A stretch of 5,488 nucleotides of DNA from Chloroflexota bacterium (GTDB taxonomy: Bacteria > Chloroflexota > Dehalococcoidia > DSTF01 > RBG-16-68-14): contig JADFRJ010000169.1 of assembly GCA_022561355.1 (NCBI GenBank), forward strand, positions 1 through 5,488. The letters are read 5' to 3'. Made by a program: the position numbers and the translations under genes. The notes below the pieces were generated by a model. It searched no databases, was not told the origin of the DNA, and saw nothing but the letters and a program-made list of their open reading frames with translations. Shown here piece after piece: positions 1 through 4,284 of the stretch. Position 1 is the stretch's first letter, and the number at the start of each line of letters is the position of its first letter.

Positions 1-15
1 CATCTAGATGTCTGA

Positions 16-107
16 TGGCGGAGGGAATGGGATTCGAACCCATGATCCGAGTTTCCCCAGATAACCGCTTAGCAGGCGGCCGCACTAGGCCTCTATGCGA
101 TCCCTCC
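16..107 (-). tRNA. tRNA-Ser(GCU)
   Basis: The minus strand folds into a full class II (long variable arm) tRNA. The acceptor stem is GGAGGGA paired with TCCCTCC, followed by discriminator G and an encoded CCA (16-18). The D stem is GCA/TGC. The anticodon stem is GCCGC/GCGGT with loop CTGCTAA, giving anticodon GCT at 71-73, which reads the serine codons AGC and AGU. The long variable arm characteristic of tRNA-Ser forms a 7-pair stem (ATCTGGG/CTCGGAT, two G-U pairs) closed by a GAAA loop. The T arm is ATGGG-TTCGAAT-CCCAT. All elements are intact, so this should be functional. It is transcribed leftwards, divergent from the cluster beginning at 249. Confidence 0.97.
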
Positions 108-113
108 GCCCGA

Positions 114-122
114 ATCTTAGCA
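114..122 (-). promoter_or_regulatory. candidate extended -10 for the tRNA-Ser gene
   Basis: The minus strand reads TGC-TAAGAT, an extended -10 type element (TGN plus a 4/6 match to TATAAT). No good -35 is visible at 16-18 bp spacing; the best match, TGGTCG at 137-142, is weak. The usual 6-7 nt offset would put the start of transcription at or next to the mature tRNA 5' end (107), leaving almost no leader. This is a position-based guess. Confidence 0.3.
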
Positions 123-139
123 TGGGCCCCACGAGCCGA

Positions 140-154
140 CCAGAAGATTTCTGG
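140..154. promoter_or_regulatory. dyad CCAGAA-GAT-TTCTGG, possible operator
   Basis: This is a perfect 6-bp inverted repeat around a 3-bp centre, located between the divergent tRNA and operon promoters. Its right edge is 20 bp upstream of the -35 box at 174. Size and position suit a dimeric regulator's binding site, for example for the RHH protein encoded at 466-987, but nothing in the sequence identifies the binder. Short dyads also occur by chance. Confidence 0.3.
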
Positions 155-173
155 AAAATAGGTGTGAGAGAGG

Positions 174-202
174 TTGACAAGCCTGCAATGAGCCAGTATT
201 AT
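174..202 (+). promoter_or_regulatory. sigma-70-type promoter of cluster 1
   Basis: A perfect -35 box TTGACA (174-179) is followed by a 17-bp spacer and TATTAT (197-202), a 5/6 match to TATAAT. The predicted start of transcription is about A209. That gives a leader of about 40 nt before the ATG at 249. The stretch around 147-205 is clearly more AT-rich than the rest of the window. This is the only near-consensus promoter seen, and it lies correctly to drive the genes from 249 to at least 2327. Confidence 0.8.
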
Positions 203-212
203 GATGGCATAG

Positions 213-231
213 TGCTGGCACAACGCCAGCA
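213..231 (+). promoter_or_regulatory. leader hairpin TGCTGGC-ACAAC-GCCAGCA
   Basis: This is a perfect 7-bp inverted repeat with a 5-nt loop. It starts about 5 nt after the predicted transcription start and ends 3 nt before the AGGAGG ribosome-binding site (235-240). In DNA it could be an operator overlapping the initial transcribed region. In RNA it could be a 5'-end stabilising hairpin, or a structure that affects access to the ribosome-binding site. The structure is certain; its role is inferred. Confidence 0.45.
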
Positions 232-248
232 AGCAGGAGGCACTAGGA

Positions 249-455
249 ATGACTCAAGTCACCTTCCGGCACGCGCGACACGACGAGGTCTACGAACGCA
301 TCGGCGAGGTCATGTTCGGCGATCCGCCACAGAAGGCCGTTCGCGTCTGCGAAAGCGTCGAGCGAGCGCAACGATTCGGCTGCATGCAGGTCAGCACGCC
401 GGAGTTAGGGCTGGGCTGGGACCGTACCGTCTTCCAGGCAGGAACCTCATGGTGA
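249..455 (+). CDS. unrecognised 68-aa protein, first gene of cluster 1
   Basis: I do not recognise this family. The case for a real gene is strong. A near-consensus promoter lies upstream (174-202), AGGAGG (235-240) sits 8 nt before the ATG, codons end mostly in G or C as in neighbouring genes, and the stop is followed within 10 nt by the next gene. The predicted protein is small and soluble, with no signal peptide or membrane segment. Its N-terminal half (about 5-42) is charged, probably alpha-helical, and rich in Arg, Glu and His. Two cysteines (C34, C45) are 11 residues apart. The C-terminus is rich in Gly, Trp and Phe (LGLGWDRTVF near 53-62). No catalytic motif is visible. Its place ahead of an RHH gene suggests a small regulatory or partner protein, but this is only context. 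Confidence 0.7.
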   Translation: MTQVTFRHARHDEVYERIGEVMFGDPPQKAVRVCESVERAQRFGCMQVSTPELGLGWDRTVFQAGTSW

Positions 456-465
456 AGGAGCTGGC

Positions 466-987
466 ATGACTGAGTTTACGACCGACGACATCTTCGAGGC
501 GCTCAAGAAGCCGCTCGCCGTCATCGACAACCCGGAGCGCCAGCAGCAGATCAAGGACTACATCGAGGCCGCCCGCGTGAACGTGGAGCGCTCCGTTTTC
601 GACCTGCTGGCACAGTTCGCGGAGGCCGTGAACGAAGAGGTGTCCGCGCATTACGCAGTGACGCTCAACTACAAGCCTGGCGTCCTCGACCTCGATGTGA
701 AACGGCGCGAGGTGAGTGAGCCGGACGAAGATGTCTGGTCGATGGCCGATGGCGAGGTCGAGAAGATCACGATCCGCGTGCCTGCGGAACTCAAAGAGAT
801 GGCTGCGGAGGCAGCGAAGAAGGCCAGCATCTCGGCCAATAGCTGGTTCGTGCGGCAGATGGCACGCAGCGTGCGCAGTGCCGACATCGACGTGACGGTG
901 GAGCCAAAGGAACGGCGACGTCGCGGTCGCCGCAGGGGCCGGGGCGGAAAGCTCTCGGGCTGGGTTGGCCCGGAGGATCAGGAATAG
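466..987 (+). CDS. ribbon-helix-helix protein with Arg-rich C-terminal tail
   Basis: This 173-aa soluble protein is a probable DNA-binding regulator. Residues 8-58 are charged and mainly helical. Residues 99-136 fit the Arc/MetJ/CopG/HicB-type RHH fold: a short beta strand (KITIRVP, 100-106), helix A (about 107-120, AELKEMAAEAAKKA), a turn with small residues (SISAN), and helix B (about 124-136, SWFVRQMARSV). RHH proteins dimerise and place the paired strands in the DNA major groove. An Arg/Gly-rich tail follows (about 149-162, with RRRRGRRRGRGGK), likely to contact nucleic acid non-specifically. The ATG is supported by AAGGAG (455-460) 5 nt upstream. The gene starts 10 nt after the 68-aa gene and is probably co-transcribed. 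No adjacent toxin is evident, so an antitoxin role is not supported; regulation of this operon is the simplest inference. The N-terminal part is not assigned. Confidence 0.8.
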   Translation: MTEFTTDDIFEALKKPLAVIDNPERQQQIKDYIEAARVNVERSVFDLLAQFAEAVNEEVSAHYAVTLNYKPGVLDLDVKRREVSEPDEDVWSMADGEVEKITIRVPAELKEMAAEAAKKASISANSWFVRQMARSVRSADIDVTVEPKERRRRGRRRGRGGKLSGWVGPEDQE

Positions 988-988
988 G

Positions 989-1033
989 GGCGATTGGCGT
1001 GCGCCAATGGGCGATCGGCACAGGCCGATCGCC
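989..1033 (+). promoter_or_regulatory. tandem hairpins in the largest intra-operon gap
   Basis: Two adjacent perfect stem-loops fill the 62-nt gap. Hairpin 1 is ATTGGC-GTGC-GCCAAT (993-1008). Hairpin 2 is GGCGATCGGC-ACAG-GCCGATCGCC (1010-1033), a 10-bp stem with a 4-nt loop. GGCGATTGGC (989-998) nearly repeats GGCGATCGGC (1010-1019) at a 21-bp offset. It could pair with 1024-1033 instead, using one G-U pair, which would exclude both hairpins. No U-tract follows, so this is not a standard intrinsic terminator. The second stem ends 2 nt before the AAAGGAGG site. Possible roles are translational or processing control of the downstream genes, or a DNA site for a regulator. Confidence 0.55.
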
Positions 1034-1049
1034 GCAAAGGAGGAACGAG

Positions 1050-1277
1050 ATGGACTACTTCAACTACATGGTCTACGAGATGCTCGCGAAAACGGCTGTG
1101 CATGAGCGCCTGGCCGGAATGCGTATGGAAGAGCCGGCGGCGCCAAAGCGGCTCAGCCTGGTCACGCGCGTCCTCGCCTCGTCGCTGGTGCGCCTAGGCC
1201 TTCGCCTTGACCCCGCAGCGGGCGAAGGCCTAGGCGGCCGCGGCTTGTCGCTGGCCCGGACTGAGGCGAGGAGCTAA
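1050..1277 (+). CDS. unrecognised 75-aa protein containing a long palindrome
   Basis: I do not recognise this family. The start at 1050 is chosen because AAAGGAGG (1036-1043) lies 6 nt upstream; the in-frame ATG at 999 has no such site and falls inside hairpin 1. The N-terminal part is plausible protein: MDYFNYMVYEMLAKTAVHERL, an amphipathic, aromatic-rich helix, followed by a basic stretch. Residues about 37-50 (RLSLVTRVLASSLVRL) form another likely amphipathic helix. There is no signal peptide or clear membrane span. Residues 48-63 are encoded by a perfect 16-bp inverted repeat (1191-1236), so this tail (RLGLRLDPAAGEGLGG) may reflect inserted or repeated DNA rather than a folded domain. The next gene starts 3 nt after the stop. 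The upper part could be a membrane-associated small partner of the following proteins, but that is speculative. Confidence 0.65.
   Translation: MDYFNYMVYEMLAKTAVHERLAGMRMEEPAAPKRLSLVTRVLASSLVRLGLRLDPAAGEGLGGRGLSLARTEARS
1191..1236. repeat. perfect 16-bp inverted repeat within a coding region
   Basis: The arms CGCCTAGGCCTTCGCC (1191-1206) and GGCGAAGGCCTAGGCG (1221-1236) are exact reverse complements separated by 14 nt. Pairing stops at both outer ends. It lies in frame inside the 75-aa gene (codons 48 to 63) and uses the otherwise uncommon CTA leucine codon in both arms. A 16-bp perfect stem is well beyond chance for one gene. It could be a REP-like or small transposable palindrome, or an RNA processing/stability hairpin. 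Confidence 0.85.
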
Positions 1278-1280
1278 CGC

Positions 1281-1472
1281 ATGCTGAGACTCGCCGTCTT
1301 CATCATCGCGCTGCTCCTCGCCGTCGGCGCTATCGACGCCACGGACGACGCCTGGCTCATCACGCTCGCCGTGCTCTCCGGCATCGTCCTCTTTAGCGGC
1401 GGCGTCTTCAGGCCGAGATTTCACCGCGTGCGGGCCTGGGTCGACCCCTGGCACCGGGATTGGGACTGGTAG
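1281..1472 (+). CDS. small protein with two membrane helices
   Basis: This 63-aa protein has two strongly hydrophobic segments, about residues 3-18 (RLAVFIIALLLAVGAI) and 25-42 (WLITLAVLSGIVLFSGGV), joined by a short acidic loop (DATDD). A C-terminal tail rich in Arg, His and Trp follows (about 44-63, ending HRDWDW). Positive charge after the second helix suggests that both termini are cytoplasmic. The start is supported by GAGGAG (1268-1273) 7 nt upstream. The gene begins 3 nt after the previous stop and ends 6 nt before the toastrack gene, so co-translation with both is likely. Two-helix membrane proteins next to DUF4097 proteins are typical of LiaI/LiaF/PspC-like envelope-stress modules. 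I infer a membrane anchor or sensor role, without assigning the family. Cleavage of the first segment as a signal peptide is less likely, as no good cleavage site is seen. Confidence 0.8.
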   Translation: MLRLAVFIIALLLAVGAIDATDDAWLITLAVLSGIVLFSGGVFRPRFHRVRAWVDPWHRDWDW

Positions 1473-1478
1473 GGCGGG

Positions 1479-2327
1479 ATGGAGTTCATCCGCACGCTCG
1501 ACGTGAAGTTCGACGTTGGAGACGCCACGCGGCTGACTGTCGATAGCCAGTCCGGCACGGTGGCCGTCCGCGGTGACGGCGTGCGCGTCGTGCGCGTCGA
1601 AGTCGTCGCGCGGCTGTGGGCGGAGGATGACGCGGAAGCGGACGACCAGGCGGAGCTGATCCGCCGCGCCATCCAGCACCAAGGCGGCAAGGTCACCGTG
1701 AGGGCGCCGGCGCTCTTGCGGCCGCGTCCGTTCCTCTTCTTCGGCCATAGCAGGCCGAGGGTGGACTACCAGATCACCGTCCCCACTAAGACGGAAGCGA
1801 AGATCGACAACCGCAACGGCCGGATCGAGGTCGAGGCGATTTCCGGTCCGCTACGGATCGAGTCCAGGAGCGGGAAAATCTCCGTCAGTGACGTCACATC
1901 TGACGTCGAGATCCAGTCACGCAGCGGCGCGGTCCAGGCCGAGTCGATCGGCGGCTCGCTGGACGTAGAGTCGCGTAGCGGTTCGATGCGCATCAAGAGC
2001 TGCGGCGGTGATGCCAGCCTGGAGTCCCGCAGCGGTTCCCTCACGATCGAGGACGTGGGTGGCAGGCTGAAGGCCGGGATCCGCAGCGGCTCCTTCAAGT
2101 ATGCCGGCGCCGTCCGCGGCTCGTTTGACATCGACGTCACGAGCGGTTCCGTGCGTCTCGCCCTCGATCCCGACAGCCGCTTCTTTCTGGACGCTGAGGC
2201 GATCAGCGGCTCCGTGACATCGGACCTGCGTTTGCGTGAGGACGGCAGCGGCGGCCGGCCGGCCAAGAACGCCCCCAAGGTGCGCATCCGCACCGTCTCC
2301 GGCAGCATCCATATCGCGTCCAACTAA
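1479..2327 (+). CDS. DUF4097 (toastrack) beta-solenoid protein
   Basis: This 282-aa protein matches the DUF4097 'putative adhesin'/toastrack pattern. A beta-rich N-terminal part (1-100) leads to VDYQITVPTKTEAKIDNRNG (95-114), a typical family segment. A run of Ser-Gly turns follows. SRSG-type turns have Gly at 132, 150, 168, 186 and 204, exactly 18 residues apart, then drift to 223, 244 and 275. Alternating hydrophobic residues between the turns indicate a regular right-handed beta-solenoid. No signal peptide or membrane helix is present, so the protein is either cytoplasmic or held by a partner; the preceding two-helix protein is the obvious candidate. LiaG and the LiaF C-terminus of Firmicutes carry this domain in envelope-stress systems. 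The start lacks a strong Shine-Dalgarno site (only GGGCGGG, 1472-1478) and lies 6 nt after the upstream stop, consistent with coupling. Binding target unknown. Confidence 0.88.
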   Translation: MEFIRTLDVKFDVGDATRLTVDSQSGTVAVRGDGVRVVRVEVVARLWAEDDAEADDQAELIRRAIQHQGGKVTVRAPALLRPRPFLFFGHSRPRVDYQITVPTKTEAKIDNRNGRIEVEAISGPLRIESRSGKISVSDVTSDVEIQSRSGAVQAESIGGSLDVESRSGSMRIKSCGGDASLESRSGSLTIEDVGGRLKAGIRSGSFKYAGAVRGSFDIDVTSGSVRLALDPDSRFFLDAEAISGSVTSDLRLREDGSGGRPAKNAPKVRIRTVSGSIHIASN

Positions 2328-2396
2328 GCGTTTTGGGTTGAGGTCCACAACGCACATAGGCCTCAGCGCCGTCCGTGGTAGACTGCGGAACGCGCT
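2328..2396 (+). promoter_or_regulatory. spacer with possible extended -10 and near-leaderless start
   Basis: This 69-bp spacer separates the toastrack gene from the DUF2157 gene. TGG-TAGACT (2376-2384) resembles an extended -10 element. The usual offset would start RNA near 2391, about 6 nt before the ATG at 2397. No -35 box is recognisable at standard spacing. No purine-rich Shine-Dalgarno motif precedes the ATG, which fits a leaderless or nearly leaderless transcript. A weak GTTG/CAAC dyad (2337-2351) after the toastrack stop is too poor to call a terminator. Confidence 0.3.
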
Positions 2397-3419
2397 ATGA
2401 CTACGCGGTTCACGGAACGTGATCTTGAGCGCTGGGTCGAACGCGGGCTGCTCTCCGCGGAGCAGCGCGACGCGATCCTAGAGGAACTCACCACCCGCCC
2501 GCCGGACGAAGGCCTCAGTGTCGTCACGCTGCTCTACTACGGCGGCGGCCTCCTTGTCCTGCTCGCCTACGGCATCTTCCTCGGCTTCCAGTGGGAGGCG
2601 ATGAACGAGGCCGGGCGCGTCGTCATCGCGGCGTTCTCGCTGGCCTTCTTCGCGGCTATCTCCACCTTCCTGATCCAGAACCAGCGCTTCCGCGTGCCCG
2701 GCGAGCTGTTGCAGGTCGTCGCTGTCGCCATCGTGCCGATGCTGGCGTTCGCGGTCTTGGACGCCATCGGGCTCTGGCCGGACGATCCGGGCTTCCGGAC
2801 GCCCTTCCAGGACCGGGAGGAGTACCACACGGATCTCACGTGGGGGCGCATGGGGATCGCCGGGATTACGATGCTGGGGGCGTGGGCCGCTTTCCGCCAT
2901 TCCCGTTCGCCTTACGCGCTCGTGGCCGGAATCATGTCGGCGGCCTGGTTTGTCCTCGACGTTAGCATTCAGATCCAGCCTGACCGTGTGCGGTTCGAGT
3001 GGGGCACGCCCCAGTTGGTCCTGCTCGCCTTGATGGGCGCTGGTGCGCTGGCTGCCGGCGTCCTCACAGCAGGGGCGGGCGATCGCGACTACAGCCTCTG
3101 GCTGTTCGTCCTCGGGTTGGCCGGTCTCGCGATTGGCCTTAGCGTGAAGGCGTTCGAGACAGACGCCTGGGCCTGGGGAGCGCTCTGGTTGCTGGTGTCG
3201 CTCGTCATCGTGGCGCTCTCCGTCCCGCTCCAGCAACGCCTCTTCGCCGCCGCAGGGCTGGCGGGCGTCTTTATCTACATTGGGCGCCTGGTGTTCGACG
3301 TCTTCGAGACGGCTGGCGCGGCGCTGGCGTTCGTAGTTCTGGGCCTGATGGTGCTCGCGGCGGGTGCGATCTACCAGCGCTTCAGCGAGCGGCTGTACGA
3401 ACGAGGAGGGGAGACTTAG
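2397..3419 (+). CDS. DUF2157-type multi-pass membrane protein
   Basis: This 340-aa predicted inner-membrane protein has a soluble N-terminus (1-38; FTERDLERWVERGLLSAEQRDAIL) typical of DUF2157 proteins, a helical segment that recalls SHOCT or PspC-like membrane-associated heads. About ten hydrophobic segments follow, at roughly 44-64, 73-94, 103-122, 150-167, 172-190, 205-224, 231-250, 258-276, 281-299 and 306-325. The loop between the third and fourth (124-149) is hydrophilic and acidic, with paired Pro and Asp. The basic tail (FSERLYERGGET) is probably cytoplasmic. The family's biochemical role is unknown; no catalytic or transport motif is visible. The stop overlaps the GTG of the next gene (TAGTG), so the two are translationally coupled. 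The ATG has no Shine-Dalgarno site; it may be reached by a nearly leaderless mRNA or by read-through from cluster 1. Confidence 0.8.
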   Translation: MTTRFTERDLERWVERGLLSAEQRDAILEELTTRPPDEGLSVVTLLYYGGGLLVLLAYGIFLGFQWEAMNEAGRVVIAAFSLAFFAAISTFLIQNQRFRVPGELLQVVAVAIVPMLAFAVLDAIGLWPDDPGFRTPFQDREEYHTDLTWGRMGIAGITMLGAWAAFRHSRSPYALVAGIMSAAWFVLDVSIQIQPDRVRFEWGTPQLVLLALMGAGALAAGVLTAGAGDRDYSLWLFVLGLAGLAIGLSVKAFETDAWAWGALWLLVSLVIVALSVPLQQRLFAAAGLAGVFIYIGRLVFDVFETAGAALAFVVLGLMVLAAGAIYQRFSERLYERGGET

Positions 3420-4192
3420 TGCGTCTTGCGCTCGCGAGCCTGGTAGCAGTCATGCTGGCCGTCTCGTGCGGCGGAGGAGACGCGGACGACCCGGCGGACA
3501 ACCCTATCCTGATGCTGGAGGCTGGCGACAGCGGCGTCTTGCTCGCGCTCGGCGATTCGATCGCGGCCGGCAGCGGCGCGTCCGATCCCGCGACGACGAG
3601 CTACGTGGGTCTGGTCGCCGAAGCGGTGCGGTCCACGCTCAACGTTGACCTAAGGGTCGAATCGTTGGCTGCCGGCGGACCCACGACGCAAGACCTGATC
3701 GACGATCAGCTCGAACCGGCTCTGGCGTTGCTCCGGCAGGGCGACGTCCTGCTGGTGACGATCACGATCGGGGGAAACGATCTCAGTCAGTATGGCGCTC
3801 ACGAAGCCTGCATCGCCGACCCCACCGATCTCGAATGCCCGCTTGAGGACGGGCTGCTGGAGGTAGAGGACCATCTCGACACGATCATGAGCCGGCTCCG
3901 TGAGGCCGCGCCCGACGTCCCGATCGTCATCCAGCTCTACCCGAACCTCTTCTCGGGCACCGGGCACGAATTCACGCAACAGGCCGAGGACGCGTTCCGC
4001 CTGCTCAACGGCGTGATCGTCGGCGTCGCGCGCAGCCACGATGTGCTCACCGCGGACCCCCGGCGCGCGTTTGCGGGCCAGGGCCAACACCTCACGCACT
4101 TGATGGACGATGCGCCGGACGCGCACCCGAACGACGCCGGCTATCAGGAGATCGCGGACGCGTTCCTGGAGGCGCTCGGTGTGCCACGTTAG
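3419..4192 (+). CDS. SGNH/GDSL-family lipoprotein hydrolase
   Basis: This 257-aa putative exported esterase, lipase or acyl-hydrolase starts at GTG. AGGAGG (3404-3409) lies 9 nt upstream, and the start overlaps the previous stop by 1 nt. The N-terminus has one Arg, a hydrophobic core (3-15) and a lipobox ending AVSC, so lipid attachment at C17 and membrane anchoring are expected. A short Gly/Asp-rich linker (18-29) follows. SGNH blocks are present: block I ALGDSIAAG with nucleophile S47; block II around AAGG (G86/G87); block III TIGGND with N120; block V AHPNDAGY with H236. The usual Asp three residues before the catalytic His is replaced by Pro233; D234 lies at -2 instead. C131 and C140 could form a disulfide outside the cytoplasm. 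The substrate is not predictable. Coupling to the DUF2157 membrane protein suggests an envelope-directed function. Confidence 0.87.
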   Translation: MRLALASLVAVMLAVSCGGGDADDPADNPILMLEAGDSGVLLALGDSIAAGSGASDPATTSYVGLVAEAVRSTLNVDLRVESLAAGGPTTQDLIDDQLEPALALLRQGDVLLVTITIGGNDLSQYGAHEACIADPTDLECPLEDGLLEVEDHLDTIMSRLREAAPDVPIVIQLYPNLFSGTGHEFTQQAEDAFRLLNGVIVGVARSHDVLTADPRRAFAGQGQHLTHLMDDAPDAHPNDAGYQEIADAFLEALGVPR

Positions 4193-4215
4193 ATCTCGTT
4201 GTAGATCAGTCGTAG

Positions 4216-4249
4216 GGGAGGCCTTCTGGCCTCCCGCGACCGCAGTCGC
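4216..4249. terminator. two adjacent hairpins between convergent genes
   Basis: GGGAGGCC-TTCT-GGCCTCCC (4216-4235) is a perfect 8-bp stem with a 4-nt loop. It is directly followed by GCGAC-CGCA-GTCGC (4236-4249), a 5-bp stem with a 4-nt loop. They occupy the 92-bp spacer between the stop of the SGNH gene (4192) and the stop of the minus-strand DinB gene (4285). Neither strand shows a U-tract after a stem, so this is not a textbook intrinsic terminator. Position and symmetry suggest a bidirectional termination or 3'-end protecting element. Confidence 0.55.
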
Positions 4250-4284
4250 AAAGTCCTAGCATCGCTTGGCGAACTCTTCGGCCC

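Noticed and set aside
16..107. tRNA-Ser as an integration (attachment) site
   Set aside because: The tRNA 3' end faces the left edge, so an integrated element would lie outside the window. No direct repeat of the tRNA 3' end or integrase gene is present here.
95..469. 124-aa plus-strand open frame overlapping the first gene
   Set aside because: It begins inside the tRNA gene, runs through the promoter, and shares its region with the 68-aa frame, which has the proper ribosome-binding site and G/C-ending codons. Its Arg/His-rich composition is typical of a shifted frame in GC-rich DNA.
1230..1748. 172-aa minus-strand open frame
   Set aside because: It is antisense to the two-helix and toastrack genes, with low-complexity Arg/His/Asp/Pro composition and no ribosome-binding site. 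It is a shadow frame of GC-rich coding sequence; the same holds for the long antisense frames at 1766-2323, 1917-2357, 2478-3236 and 3650-4126.
1888..1897. GTGACGTCAC palindrome
   Set aside because: It lies inside the toastrack coding region, where GAC, GTC and TCC-type codons make such palindromes likely, and it has no positional link to a promoter.
2328..2353. Possible terminator after the toastrack gene (TTTT with GTTG/CAAC)
   Set aside because: The stem is only 4 bp and the T-run precedes rather than follows it, so it does not fit an intrinsic terminator.
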